DNA of 44,960 nt from Candidatus Odinarchaeia archaeon (GCA_029856525.1 JAHQXC010000002.1:1-44960), one strand, 5' to 3'. Shown: positions 8,889 to 19,100, numbered from the stretch's first letter. Notes: generated by a model from the sequence alone, not told the origin. Translations and numbers: made by a program.

Positions 8889-9539
8889 CTAAAAGTTTAT
8901 TTTAGAGTAGAGTTCGTGTAGACTGCGAATAGTGTATTCTTCTCTAATATGACCTTTTATATCATCTCTAATAATTCTAAAAGTTTTCACACCCGCTTTT
9001 AAACCAGCCTCAAGGTCTATTTCAAGATCCCCTATGAAAACAACCTCTTCTTTTTTAAGTCCAAGACCTTCCAGACACCATAAAACACCCTGCGGCTCAG
9101 GTTTCGCGTAATCCTGTTTCTCGGTTCCGAGAATGATAATAGTTTGAAATAAATCTCGGAGGTTGAAGGCCTCTAATTCAAGTTCAACAACCCTTCTAGA
9201 AGAGTTACTTACCAATCCTAGTTTATAATTTAACGCTAACTGTTTTAAAACTGTAACATCTTCGAAAACTTTTATTACACCGGACTTTATTAATCTAAAT
9301 CGAAGATTATAATCTTTTTCATCGAAGACTCTCCAAAAATCAATAGGATCCCTTACACCCCATTTTTCAAGAATATCGCGATGCCTCCTTCCACTGCGCC
9401 AGAATTCGTCTAAAACAATATTTTTAGTATTCAACTTAAGCTCCCTTAAAGTCTCTAAAAGAATTTTATTCAGTAAAGTTATACCTGGACTTTTAATAAG
9501 AGTACCGTCTAAATCAAAGATTAAACCTTTAACCGTCAT
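8889..9539 (-). CDS. HAD-superfamily hydrolase (phosphoglycolate phosphatase-like)
   Basis: 'LIFDLDGTLIKS', 'LVSNSS', 'KPEPQGVLWCLE', 'FIGDLEIDLEAGLKAGVKT'; likely start is the internal ATG at 9539 (ORF extends to 9602). Confidence 0.85.
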   Translation of the reverse strand: MTVKGLIFDLDGTLIKSPGITLLNKILLETLRELKLNTKNIVLDEFWRSGRRHRDILEKWGVRDPIDFWRVFDEKDYNLRFRLIKSGVIKVFEDVTVLKQLALNYKLGLVSNSSRRVVELELEAFNLRDLFQTIIILGTEKQDYAKPEPQGVLWCLEGLGLKKEEVVFIGDLEIDLEAGLKAGVKTFRIIRDDIKGHIREEYTIRSLHELYSKINF

Positions 9540-9658
9540 AAACTTCACACTGTTAAAGATCAAAGATAATTTGAAACCCCGTAGATGATTATTCAAACCC
9601 ACTATTTTAATTTAGTATAAAAATGAGGTGTAAACCAGTTTAATATAATATTTTTTTC

Positions 9659-11626
9659 CTAGTAGAATATTAACGTTAGAATAGTGTTAGCTAACCCGCC
9701 TATGAGAAAAGCGATTGTGATCGTGGCGACAGGGATAATGAACGCGTATTTTAAGCCAAGTTCTCTTCCTATAACTGCGAATGTAGCGATACATGGAATA
9801 TATAAACTGATAACTAGCGCGAAAACGATTAAATTAACCGGTGTTAAAACCGTTAACAGATTGCTTGTACCTAACACCTCTATAAGCATGATAGCTGCTA
9901 ACTCTTTTCTTAAAACGCCGAAGATTAATACGACACCGGTCACGGCAGGTAAACCGAGAAGGCCGACGGTTAACGGCGCGAAGATGCTGGAGATGAAGGT
10001 TAACAAGTTAAAATATTTTAAACCGCCTAGCAGAATGCTTCCGATTATGATGATAGGTAGCGCGACTGTTAAGAAATCTTTTATTCTAAGCCAGGTTTTC
10101 TTTAAAATATTTTTAATTTGAGGAGTACGGTAAGGCGGTATCTCCATAACTAAACCTGTTTTTTCTCCTTTTAAAACCTTGTTTAAGAGATAACCTGAAA
10201 TAAAGACTATTACTATAATACATGCGAACAGTAATATTACAGGTATTACACCTATATATGATCCTATAATAGCTAGTATAACTGATATTCTAGCTGAGCA
10301 CGGGATAAGAGTGATTATAAAAGAGGCGATAACTCTTTCTCTTTTAGTTGCTAGAATCCTTGTACTCATAATAGCTGGTACACTGCAGCCTAAACCCATC
10401 ATAAGCGGGATCACAGATTTACCGTGTAAACCAAGCTTATGCATAACGCTATCGGTTAGAAAGGCTATTCGAGCAAGATACCCGGTGTCCTCAAGTAAGC
10501 CTAAAATTATATAAAATGTGAAAACATATGGTAAAACTATTGAGAGAGTGGCTTCAACACCGAGGGTTAACCCCTCTATGAAGACTGTGTTAATCATGTT
10601 ATTTGAGATGAGATTAGATATATTTGATATTAAAGGTTTTATAGCTGTATTCCATCCGAGTGAAAAAAGCTCTTCCAGAAAGCCGCCTCCGAAGATTAGA
10701 AATAAAAGTAACCCTGTTAAAACAGCTATCATTACAGGTATACCGGTTAACGGTCTTGTTGTTATTAAATCCAGTTTATCTTTAAAGCTTTGAACAGGTT
10801 TATGAAACTCTTTCACAATACTAGCTATATGCGTCGCTAAAGCGTTACGCTCCTTCATTATGCGAACAATAGAACTTTCACCGTGCTCGGCTTCGATTAA
10901 ACTCGTTAATTTAATCGCTTCCTCATATATGGTAGGTGAAGTGTCTTTAACCTGTTCGAGGATAAGCGGGTCTTTTTCAAGTATTCTAATAGCGATCTCT
11001 CTTTCTGGGAGATTAAACTTAACTCTAAAATTATTTTCTTTAAGCAATTTTACTAAAGAATCTATTATCTTCTCTATGTCTTTGCCAAATTGTAATCGAA
11101 TGGGTTTCAGAATAGTTTTCCCCTCGTATACTGATATAACTATTTTTATAAGCTCGTCTACGCCGTAACCGCGAATAGCGATAGTCGGCACTACAGGAAT
11201 ACCTAAAAGCTGGTGGAGTTTATTGTAATTTATTTTAATCCCTTTTTTTTCAGCTTCATCAATCATGTTTAAGCATATAATCATCGGGGCTTCCAGTTCT
11301 AATAATTCAAGTGTGAGAATGAGGTTACGTTCGAGATTAGATGCGTCGACAACGTTTACAATTATAGATTTATCTTTTAGCTCAAGTATTTTGTTACGTG
11401 CAACTATTTGCTCGATTGAACCTGTTCCGAGAGAGTAAACTCCAGGTAAATCTAGTATTTTAAATTCGAATTCTTTCAACTTAGAGTAACCCTCTGTGAA
11501 ATCGACTGTTGTCCCCGGGTAGTTTGAAACAGTAACACCCATACCTGTCATATTATTAAATAACACTGATTTACCAATATTCGGGTTACCTACTAACAAG
11601 ATTATAGGAGTTTTTTTAGATTCCAT
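9659..11626 (-). CDS. feoB: Ferrous iron transporter FeoB
   Basis: 'LLVGNPNIGKSVLFNNMTG', 'LDLPGVYSL', 'LGLGCSVPAIMSTRIL', C-terminal TM core. Confidence 0.95.
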   Translation of the reverse strand: MESKKTPIILLVGNPNIGKSVLFNNMTGMGVTVSNYPGTTVDFTEGYSKLKEFEFKILDLPGVYSLGTGSIEQIVARNKILELKDKSIIVNVVDASNLERNLILTLELLELEAPMIICLNMIDEAEKKGIKINYNKLHQLLGIPVVPTIAIRGYGVDELIKIVISVYEGKTILKPIRLQFGKDIEKIIDSLVKLLKENNFRVKFNLPEREIAIRILEKDPLILEQVKDTSPTIYEEAIKLTSLIEAEHGESSIVRIMKERNALATHIASIVKEFHKPVQSFKDKLDLITTRPLTGIPVMIAVLTGLLLFLIFGGGFLEELFSLGWNTAIKPLISNISNLISNNMINTVFIEGLTLGVEATLSIVLPYVFTFYIILGLLEDTGYLARIAFLTDSVMHKLGLHGKSVIPLMMGLGCSVPAIMSTRILATKRERVIASFIITLIPCSARISVILAIIGSYIGVIPVILLFACIIVIVFISGYLLNKVLKGEKTGLVMEIPPYRTPQIKNILKKTWLRIKDFLTVALPIIIIGSILLGGLKYFNLLTFISSIFAPLTVGLLGLPAVTGVVLIFGVLRKELAAIMLIEVLGTSNLLTVLTPVNLIVFALVISLYIPCIATFAVIGRELGLKYAFIIPVATITIAFLIGGLANTILTLIFY

Positions 11627-11660
11627 TTAAACCACTTATAAAATCATTCAGTTTAAAAAT

Positions 11661-12218
11661 TCAAAGCTTTCTTACAAGTATGCGGTGAGTTATATTCCTG
11701 CTTAAAGCTACTTCAAAACCGCTTATCTTCAAGATGGTTGTTCCACCGAATCTAGATTTAGCAGTTACCTCAGCTTTAACACCGGGTATTATCCCTATAC
11801 AGAGAAGCTGTTTTTCGATTATAGGGTTACCTGGTAGAATTTCAATTATTTCAACTTTAGCAGGGGGATCAACTTCCATAAGACGTTGAAACTGTTCCCC
11901 GCCAATTTTCTTTTCCTTAAAGGTCTGTGATTCTTTACTACTAGAATTAGAGAGGATCATGTTATTAGGATTCTCACTTAATTTTAAAACAAGTTCACGC
12001 CCTTTATTAGTAAGATGGATTCTCCCCCGCCAGTTAACCTTTATCAGATTCATTTCTTCAAGTAGGCGGAGGGTTTTCATAAAATCCTCTCTGTCTTTTA
12101 TATTTAACCTGTGTTGAATAGAGTCTAACGAAGTGTTTTTCCAAACTGATTCCGACTTGTATAACTCTTCGAGTATTTTACATAATCCGCTGGTAGGGGG
12201 CTGATCCATATAAACCAC
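11661..12218 (-). CDS. Winged-HTH protein fused to a FeoA domain
   Basis: N-terminal HTH-like ('KTLRLLEEMNLIKVNWRGRIHLTNKGREL') and C-terminal FeoA-type 'QLLCIGIIPGVKAEVTAKSRFGGTTILKISGFEVALSRNITHRILV'; immediately upstream of feoB. Confidence 0.8.
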   Translation of the reverse strand: MVYMDQPPTSGLCKILEELYKSESVWKNTSLDSIQHRLNIKDREDFMKTLRLLEEMNLIKVNWRGRIHLTNKGRELVLKLSENPNNMILSNSSSKESQTFKEKKIGGEQFQRLMEVDPPAKVEIIEILPGNPIIEKQLLCIGIIPGVKAEVTAKSRFGGTTILKISGFEVALSRNITHRILVRKL

Positions 12219-12270
12219 GGCTGATTAGTTAACATGACCGAAATATATTTATATGCCTCTATTTATAAGT

Positions 12271-12310
12271 ATTTCGTATATCCGAAATATTCATATTCGT
12301 ATAACCGAAT
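12271..12310. promoter_or_regulatory. Tandem palindromic operator candidate for the DtxR-type regulator
   Basis: ATTTCG-TATATC-CGAAAT (12271-12288) and ATTCG-TATAAC-CGAAT (12295-12310), downstream of an AT-rich TATA-like element (12241-12254) between divergent iron genes. Confidence 0.65.
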
Positions 12311-12312
12311 TC

Positions 12313-12984
12313 ATGATGAAAATGAAAAAAGAAGATAACCTAACTCACATGGCCGAGGATTATATAGCAATAATCTACAGGCTCCATGAGAAAAAGAACA
12401 CACTCGTAAAAATATCTGATCTCGCAGATTATCTACCGAATTCTCCGAGCACAATCACTGAAATGATTCAAAGATTAGCGGCTAAAAAATATTTAGATTA
12501 TGAACCTTTTAAAGGGGTTAGATTATCTCAAAAAGGAATTCAGCTAGCTGAAAAAATATTAAGAAGACATAGAATAATTGAAAGGTTTTTAACAGATATT
12601 TTAGATTTAAGCCCTGCTGAAGCTCACAACGAAGCATGCAAACTAGAGCATACAGTTTCACCTATAATCGAAGAGAGACTTTACAATGTTTTACATAAAC
12701 CAGTCACATGCCCTCATGGAAATGAGATAAACACTAAAATGAAGGAATCTCATCTAGCGGACATGTATAGTTTAAATGTTAGCGAGAGCGCTGTGATAAA
12801 AAAATTCATAGACGAAAGAGAGGAGATATTAAAGTCAATATATAGTTTAGGATTACAGATAGGAGTGCATTTCAAAATTATTAGAAAAGATGAAGATAGA
12901 ATTCTTATAAACATGGAAAACAATAAGTCGGTTCTATTAGATCGAAAACTAGCTGAAACAATACTCGTTGAGAGAGTTACTTAA
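12313..12984 (+). CDS. DtxR/MntR family metal-dependent transcriptional regulator
   Basis: 'MAEDYIAIIYRLHEKKNTLVKISDLADYLPNSPSTITEMIQRLAAKKYLDYEPFKGVRLSQKG', 'CKLEHTVSPIIEERL', 'CPHGNEI'; start 12313 preferred over 12253. Confidence 0.9.
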   Translation: MMKMKKEDNLTHMAEDYIAIIYRLHEKKNTLVKISDLADYLPNSPSTITEMIQRLAAKKYLDYEPFKGVRLSQKGIQLAEKILRRHRIIERFLTDILDLSPAEAHNEACKLEHTVSPIIEERLYNVLHKPVTCPHGNEINTKMKESHLADMYSLNVSESAVIKKFIDEREEILKSIYSLGLQIGVHFKIIRKDEDRILINMENNKSVLLDRKLAETILVERVT

Positions 12985-13744
12985 CTGTTCTTTTAGCGAT
13001 TAAAGCCGCGCTTATCCCAGCTGAAACACCGTTATCAATGTTAACTACAAGAAGACCTGTCGAACAAGATTGAAGCATAGAGTATAAAGCAGCTTTACCC
13101 TTCCCTCCCTCCCCATACCCTGTTGAAACAGGTACACCTATCACAGGCACGTCCACAAGCCCAGCGACCACTGAAGCTAAAGCTCCTTCCATACCAGCTA
13201 CCACAATAATACATGCGACATCAGCTTCGATCATCTTCTTAATAGCCGGGAAAAGCCGGTGGACACCAGCTACACCTACATCATAAGCGGAGATCACATT
13301 ACAATTCATGTACTCTAAGATCATTTTACACTCTTCTGCGACGGGGATATCACTAGTCCCAGCGGTTATTAACCCGACGGCTGGCTTCCGAGCTTCACTA
13401 TTAATTTTATTATTAAGGATTATTATCATTCTAGCTTTTTCATTTAAAACAAGTTTTTCACTTGGAAAAATATTTTTCAACGCTTCAAACTGTTCAGCGC
13501 TAAGTCTAGAAATAATCACGTCCCTCCCCTTAGCGTCAAGTGTTTTCACTATTTCGATTAGGTCTTCAAAAGCCTTTCCCTCCGCTAATATCACCTCAGC
13601 AGCTCCTTTACGAACAGGTCTATTAATATCGATAACCGCGATCTCCCCTATTCTTTCAACAGCATCCATTTTTAAAAGTCTCTCTGCTTCCTCTAAAGAT
13701 ATCTGATTCCGCTTATACTTTTCTAAAATATCTCTAATACTCAT
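12977..13744 (-). CDS. larB: LarB, pyridinium-3,5-biscarboxylic acid mononucleotide synthase (AIR carboxylase-like)
   Basis: 'VGLITAGTSDIPVAEEC', 'YDVGVAGVHRLF', 'VVAGMEGALASVVAGLVDVPVIGVPVSTGYG', 'VVNIDNGVSAG'. Confidence 0.92.
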   Translation of the reverse strand: MSIRDILEKYKRNQISLEEAERLLKMDAVERIGEIAVIDINRPVRKGAAEVILAEGKAFEDLIEIVKTLDAKGRDVIISRLSAEQFEALKNIFPSEKLVLNEKARMIIILNNKINSEARKPAVGLITAGTSDIPVAEECKMILEYMNCNVISAYDVGVAGVHRLFPAIKKMIEADVACIIVVAGMEGALASVVAGLVDVPVIGVPVSTGYGEGGKGKAALYSMLQSCSTGLLVVNIDNGVSAGISAALIAKRTVK

Positions 13745-13813
13745 AACACACCCCTAAATTTTTATTTACAACTTGATTAGATTATAAGGGATAATTTTTA
13801 AGGAAGCTTTAAG

Positions 13814-15076
13814 ATGAATCGAAATAAAATCCTTTTCATAGATACTAGTTTAAGCGGCTTATCAGGGGACATGTTTCTATCCGCTTTAATAGACATGGGA
13901 TTCGAAGAGAAGAATCTACAGGAAGTCTATTCGATTATAAAAAAGTCTTACAATCACCAGGTTTTCAAAGGGTTTAAGTTAACTTCAACAATAAGAAACG
14001 GGTTGCAAGCTAAAATATTATCCACGGAGATATCCGAGCAGTATCATGGTGTCGAGATAGAAGTTTTTAAAGAGATATTTTATAAAAGCCTTGAAAAAAC
14101 AGGTTTAAGAGAAGCCTACAAGAATTACGCTTCAAAAGTTGTTGAAGATTTAATTAACGCTGAGAAAAAAATTCATCAACAAGATAACGGTGAAAGCATA
14201 TACTTACATGAATTAGCTTCACCGGATACTATTTTCGATATTATAGGTGTCTCAGCAGGACTCCAATATTTTTCAATACTTGAAGAAGCTGAAGTATACG
14301 CTACACCGATACCTGTTGGAGGTGGCAGTGTTAAAATTTCACATGGAATTCTCAGGGTCCCGGTTCCGATTGTCACCGAGCTTCTCAGAAAGTACAGTAT
14401 CCCCTTTAACCTCGGCCCTGTTGAAGGAGAGCTTTTAACACCGACAGGCATAGTTTTGATAGCTAACTTGAAGCCTATATTTCAAACTATACCTGACTAT
14501 TTAACGATTCTTTGTGAAGGTTACGGTGCTGGTAACCGGCTTATTAAAAACTTCCCTAACGTTTTAAGACTGATATTATTTAATAAAATAGGCGGCAGCA
14601 TACACTTTCTAGAAAACGATTATGTAATATTACTTGAAACGAATTTGGATGATATTACAGGGGAGAGATTAAGCTACGCTATTGAAAAAATTATGGAAAC
14701 CGGCGCGTTAGATGTAACAGCTATACCGTGTTTAATGAAGAAAGGGCGCTCCGGATACATTTTAAAAGTACTCTGCACTCTAGAAGACGAGGAGAAAATA
14801 ACATCAGCTGTTTTCAATTATACGAACACGATAGGATTAAGAAGATCTATTTTATTCAGATATAAGCTTAGACGGGAAATGGAAACGTTGAAAGTTAATA
14901 TTAAAGGAGAATTATTCGAGATAAGAGTTAAAGAAGTATACACCGCGCATGGATCTAAAAGATATAAACCTGAATTCGACGATGTTAAATATATCTCGGA
15001 GAAATTAAATCTTCCATTAGATGATGTTTTAAGATTTGTAAATGAAGCTGTTGAAATAAAATTTAAAAAAATTTAA
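13814..15076 (+). CDS. larC: LarC, nickel insertion protein for the nickel-pincer cofactor
   Basis: 'LFIDTSLSGLSGDMFLSALIDMG', 'HELASPDTIFDIIG', 'GPVEGELLTPTGIVLIA', 'LETNLDDITGE'. Confidence 0.92.
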   Translation: MNRNKILFIDTSLSGLSGDMFLSALIDMGFEEKNLQEVYSIIKKSYNHQVFKGFKLTSTIRNGLQAKILSTEISEQYHGVEIEVFKEIFYKSLEKTGLREAYKNYASKVVEDLINAEKKIHQQDNGESIYLHELASPDTIFDIIGVSAGLQYFSILEEAEVYATPIPVGGGSVKISHGILRVPVPIVTELLRKYSIPFNLGPVEGELLTPTGIVLIANLKPIFQTIPDYLTILCEGYGAGNRLIKNFPNVLRLILFNKIGGSIHFLENDYVILLETNLDDITGERLSYAIEKIMETGALDVTAIPCLMKKGRSGYILKVLCTLEDEEKITSAVFNYTNTIGLRRSILFRYKLRREMETLKVNIKGELFEIRVKEVYTAHGSKRYKPEFDDVKYISEKLNLPLDDVLRFVNEAVEIKFKKI

Positions 15077-15077
15077 T

Positions 15078-16049
15078 TTAAGAATCAGAGTTTTTAATAC
15101 GCCAAAACTGTTTATCAATCCTAGTATTCTTAGACGGGACTTTTTCAATTAAACCTTTCCCTTCTAAAAACTCTAATATCTTTAAAATAGTTGAGTGATT
15201 CTCTAACTTTCTAATATAGCCTTCAAGTTTCACGTTAAAACATTTAAAAACATATTCTTCTATATCTAATAAACTAGCCTTACTATATAAGTTGAAATAT
15301 TCTAAAACCGCTCTACTCCAACACTCCTGTGTTTCTAAAGCAGCGCTTATAGTATTCGCAACATCGTATGTGACTGGGAGATCATGAGCTTGACATATTA
15401 ATTGAGGTTTAAGCTCTTTGAATAATTCTAAGGTGAAAATTCTTTTAGCAAAGGATCCTGTTCGATCAATCATAAACATATTTGGCTTATTAGAATAAGG
15501 GAATAACTCGTCACCTGAAAATAAAATATTATTTTGAGGCATCCAGAAGCATAAATGACCGTTGCAATGACCGTTAGACTCGAGTACAATGATTTTTTTA
15601 TCATCCACGGAGATTACGCTTTTATTCTCGAGTATTCGAGTTGGAGTTAAAGATTTAAAATTTATGTTGATACCTTTATGCCGTAATAGTTGACTAAAAT
15701 TTTTGTTTACTCCGAAGCTTTTAACAAGAATCTCCTCTGAATTTTTCAGTAAATCAGCTGTAGGTTGACTGCAGCAAACAATCCCTCTTGTCTTACTACT
15801 CAACCACTTAAGCCCGCCTAATATATCCGGGTGAGCGTGAGAAAGGAGAATATATGCAATGTCCTCTAAGCTTTTACCTATATTTTTCAGAGCTTCTAGT
15901 ATACTTTTCGGAGTAGAAGTTAAACCAGTATCCACGATTATAACACGTTCATCTACAATAAGATAACTATTAGAGAACCCGATATCACTTCTATACTCCT
16001 CGTAAACTCTGAAAATATCTGATGTAATCTGCTCGTAAACCACTAGCAA
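15078..16049 (-). CDS. Metallo-beta-lactamase fold hydrolase
   Basis: 'VDTGL', 'LLSHAHPDILGGLKWL', 'ESNGHCNGHLCFWMP', 'FSGDELF'; C-terminal region looks winged-HTH-like. Confidence 0.85.
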   Translation of the reverse strand: MLVVYEQITSDIFRVYEEYRSDIGFSNSYLIVDERVIIVDTGLTSTPKSILEALKNIGKSLEDIAYILLSHAHPDILGGLKWLSSKTRGIVCCSQPTADLLKNSEEILVKSFGVNKNFSQLLRHKGININFKSLTPTRILENKSVISVDDKKIIVLESNGHCNGHLCFWMPQNNILFSGDELFPYSNKPNMFMIDRTGSFAKRIFTLELFKELKPQLICQAHDLPVTYDVANTISAALETQECWSRAVLEYFNLYSKASLLDIEEYVFKCFNVKLEGYIRKLENHSTILKILEFLEGKGLIEKVPSKNTRIDKQFWRIKNSDS

Positions 16050-16192
16050 CCCACTCCAAACCGATAAAAATAATTAAGCTAAAAATTCTAAACAGCTAAA
16101 TTATATTCTGCTAAAACAATATATAAACGAGTATTATATTCTAATTTCACAGAGGTAAGCACTACAGAAATATATTATATGAGAGTGGTTTA

Positions 16193-17869
16193 ATGGCTTA
16201 CATTGAAGGAATAGATAAAGGAATGGTTAATTTAAAAATAGATGACATAGAACATAAGAAACCGGCTTCTAAAGATTTTGAACTACGTTTTAAAGGGGTT
16301 TCAGTAGGCGTCACTTATAGTTTTAACATATGGTTGCATGAGCAATATCGGTCTATCTATGGTGATAAGTATCTCTATGGAGATAGTTTTATTAATTTTA
16401 ACTCAGGTCCATTCAGCAGCGATAAACTTGAAAAAAAATTAGAGGACCTACTATATTGGAAAGCGGATAAAATAGACGTTTTAAAAAAAATATCCGGTTC
16501 AAATTGGGGGATTTACTGGTCAGGTGTAACAGGGGGGATTGATAGAATTGATAGAATACTCTTCTCAGAAACGTACCTGAACAGTAACCCGCTTATACAT
16601 TTTGAACTTCAACCTATCGAGTTAATGAACCCTGTAACTCTTAAAATATATGACACTGATTCAAATGAATGGAAGAATTCAAGCAACAATGTTAAAGGTT
16701 ATATTAGAAGACTTCTAACAATTTACAGATGCGGGTTTATAACGATAACATATTTTTTAATTTTAAATTCCGGTAAAAGAGAATGGTTGGAGAGAATCCC
16801 GCATTTAACGTTGAAAAATGATTTAACAGTCGACGAGCTGATATTTATTTTAATTAAAAAATTAAGCAGCTTCAAGCTTAGAACAGGTGAAAAAACCAAT
16901 TTAGATCAGCAGGCTACAATCGACTTTATGAAAATACTTGGAAAAATCTATGACTTAGATGAGCAGGATGTTAAGGAGACAATCAACCATCTTGCTGATA
17001 AAACATCCATCAACTATTATTCTATATGTATATGGGATATAAACTGTAAATGTAAGGAACAGCATACAAACGCCGTGGATATTATTAGAAATCATCCTTG
17101 GGAGATTTACGGTTTAAGAGGGCCAGACCGACAGTGGATGAATAGAAAAGCAGAGTATATAGTCGACTCTATCTCAGACTGGTTTAATCCTTATTCAGAT
17201 ATTGTTTTTAAACCGTTTCCTAGAGTTCATATAGAAGTCACATACCCGCTTATACGGAGGAGAACGCTTATCTCCATGGGGCCTTTCTCACCTCCTCAAA
17301 GACTATGGGAGTTTAGAGTCGTCCAGGAGAAAGTCTTCAGAACCTTCAATCAATTACTCAGCGAGGAGACATCTAAGCTTTCAAAAACACTTAAAGTAGA
17401 AGAGCTGATTGAAACAGTGAAAAACGTAGCTAATATTAGAAGAAGACTTATAGGTGTCTTAGAAGACTTATACTGGATATCTAGCAGTATCAATCATATA
17501 CCTGATCGAAATTATTTAAGCTACGCGCAAATCACAGCTGGTTTAAATAATATGAAAAACACGCTATTCGAGAAAATAAACAATTTAGTTGAAATATCTA
17601 GAGATGAAACTAATATAACTAATCTCGATGTAGGCTCGAGAATGAGCCTTATAAGAACATATGCTTCCGTTCTAAGCATATTCTTAGCTACTATAATAAC
17701 TTTAGCCAGCACTTTATCTAATATTTATATTTGGATGCTAGGGCCGAGGCCGGCAACACTTAGTTTAACAGATCAGATTATGATAATACTGCAGATCTTC
17801 GGATTAAACGCCGCCTTCCTAATACCTATCGTGTTAATAGTTTGGAGGATTTTCAAGAAATTCAGGTAG
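16193..17869 (+). CDS. Unknown 558-aa protein with C-terminal two-TM anchor
   Basis: Long ORF with good codon context; hydrophobic 'VLSIFLATIITLASTLSNIYIWML' and 'IMIILQIFGLNAAFLIPIVLIVWRIF'; no recognised domain. Confidence 0.75.
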   Translation: MAYIEGIDKGMVNLKIDDIEHKKPASKDFELRFKGVSVGVTYSFNIWLHEQYRSIYGDKYLYGDSFINFNSGPFSSDKLEKKLEDLLYWKADKIDVLKKISGSNWGIYWSGVTGGIDRIDRILFSETYLNSNPLIHFELQPIELMNPVTLKIYDTDSNEWKNSSNNVKGYIRRLLTIYRCGFITITYFLILNSGKREWLERIPHLTLKNDLTVDELIFILIKKLSSFKLRTGEKTNLDQQATIDFMKILGKIYDLDEQDVKETINHLADKTSINYYSICIWDINCKCKEQHTNAVDIIRNHPWEIYGLRGPDRQWMNRKAEYIVDSISDWFNPYSDIVFKPFPRVHIEVTYPLIRRRTLISMGPFSPPQRLWEFRVVQEKVFRTFNQLLSEETSKLSKTLKVEELIETVKNVANIRRRLIGVLEDLYWISSSINHIPDRNYLSYAQITAGLNNMKNTLFEKINNLVEISRDETNITNLDVGSRMSLIRTYASVLSIFLATIITLASTLSNIYIWMLGPRPATLSLTDQIMIILQIFGLNAAFLIPIVLIVWRIFKKFR

Positions 17870-19019
17870 ACGCGGATTCGAAGAAGGCTTGCAATCGTTC
17901 AACACCCTCCTTTAAATCCTCGTCAGGAAGCGCATAGCAAATCCTGAAATTATATTCAGAACCTTCGCCGAATATTGTTCCAGGTGAAACCGCCACATGC
18001 GCTTTATTTAAAAGTTCCATCGCTAAAGTCTCAGAGTTAAGCTTACATCTATCACGTGGAAATATGTAAAATGCTCCCTGAGGGACAGGTGTTTCTAATC
18101 TGGAGATCTTCTTCAAACCTTCTATAATAGTATTCCTTTTTCTCAAAGCTAACCCCACAACAGTTTTAACATACTCCTTATATTCAGATAATATGTCTAA
18201 ACACGCTTTTTGCGCGAATGTGACAGGGGCGGTTACAGTATGCTGCTGTACTATATTCATTCTATCAATAATATTTCTAGGCCCCGCAGCGAAACCAACC
18301 CGCCAGCCAGTCATAGAGAATACTTTAGAAAAACTATCAGTGAGAATAGTCTTCTCAAAACCGTTGCTAATAGCAGCCGGACTGTAATGAACATGACCGT
18401 CATACGTGTAAGCCCAGTCGACTTCATCCGAGAGAATATAAAACCCTTTCTCTACAGCTAAATCTACGATAAACTTTAAATCGGATTTATCTAGCACACC
18501 GCCGGTGGGATTATTCGGCGTGTTTAAAACTACTAATTTAGTTTTCCTGGTGACAGCGTTTTGAAAACGCTCATGGTTAATCTTGTAAAGCGGATCGGTT
18601 AAAACCTCTCTAATATTTTTTATACCTAGAAGCATTGGAATAGCTTTAAAACTACTCCAGAACGGTGTTAAAAGAATAACTTCATCGCCTGGTTTTAGAA
18701 GAGATGCGAAAACGCAGTAAGATGAAAACTTCGACCCAGGGGTGACGATTATTTCCTCAGGATTATAGGAGACACCTCTAGTTTCTTCGAGAAAGAGTTT
18801 CAACCCTTCTCTTAACTCGAGAAGACCCTTAGTAGGAGAATACCTATTATACCCTTCTAACACAGCTTTACAAGTAAAATTCACAGCGTTTTCAGGCGGA
18901 TCGAAACACGGCTCAGCTAAGTCAAACCGGATAACCTTAACGTTATCCCTCCTCTCAACAAGCCTAACCATATCAGTTATAGATACAGGGGAGATTGGAA
19001 TATCTTTTTTACTCCACAT
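17862..19019 (-). CDS. Class I/II pyridoxal-phosphate aminotransferase
   Basis: 'NRYSPTKGLLELREGL', 'LNTPNNPTGGVLDKSDL', 'TDSFSKVFSMTGWRVGF', 'NFRICYALPDEDLKEGVERL'; start at 19019 (MWSKKD) preferred. Confidence 0.9.
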   Translation of the reverse strand: MWSKKDIPISPVSITDMVRLVERRDNVKVIRFDLAEPCFDPPENAVNFTCKAVLEGYNRYSPTKGLLELREGLKLFLEETRGVSYNPEEIIVTPGSKFSSYCVFASLLKPGDEVILLTPFWSSFKAIPMLLGIKNIREVLTDPLYKINHERFQNAVTRKTKLVVLNTPNNPTGGVLDKSDLKFIVDLAVEKGFYILSDEVDWAYTYDGHVHYSPAAISNGFEKTILTDSFSKVFSMTGWRVGFAAGPRNIIDRMNIVQQHTVTAPVTFAQKACLDILSEYKEYVKTVVGLALRKRNTIIEGLKKISRLETPVPQGAFYIFPRDRCKLNSETLAMELLNKAHVAVSPGTIFGEGSEYNFRICYALPDEDLKEGVERLQAFFESAST

Positions 19020-19100
19020 TAAACCACCTTCCAATAGTAGAAAATAAAATATAAATAAATCTATTCGCAAAATTAATAGAAAAATTATTTTAAAAGGCTG

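Noticed and set aside
9684-11168. Several + strand ORFs (145, 67, 91, 102 aa)
   Set aside because: All antisense within feoB; low-complexity hydrophobic shadows of the real gene.
13308-13706. 132-aa + strand ORF
   Set aside because: Antisense to larB.
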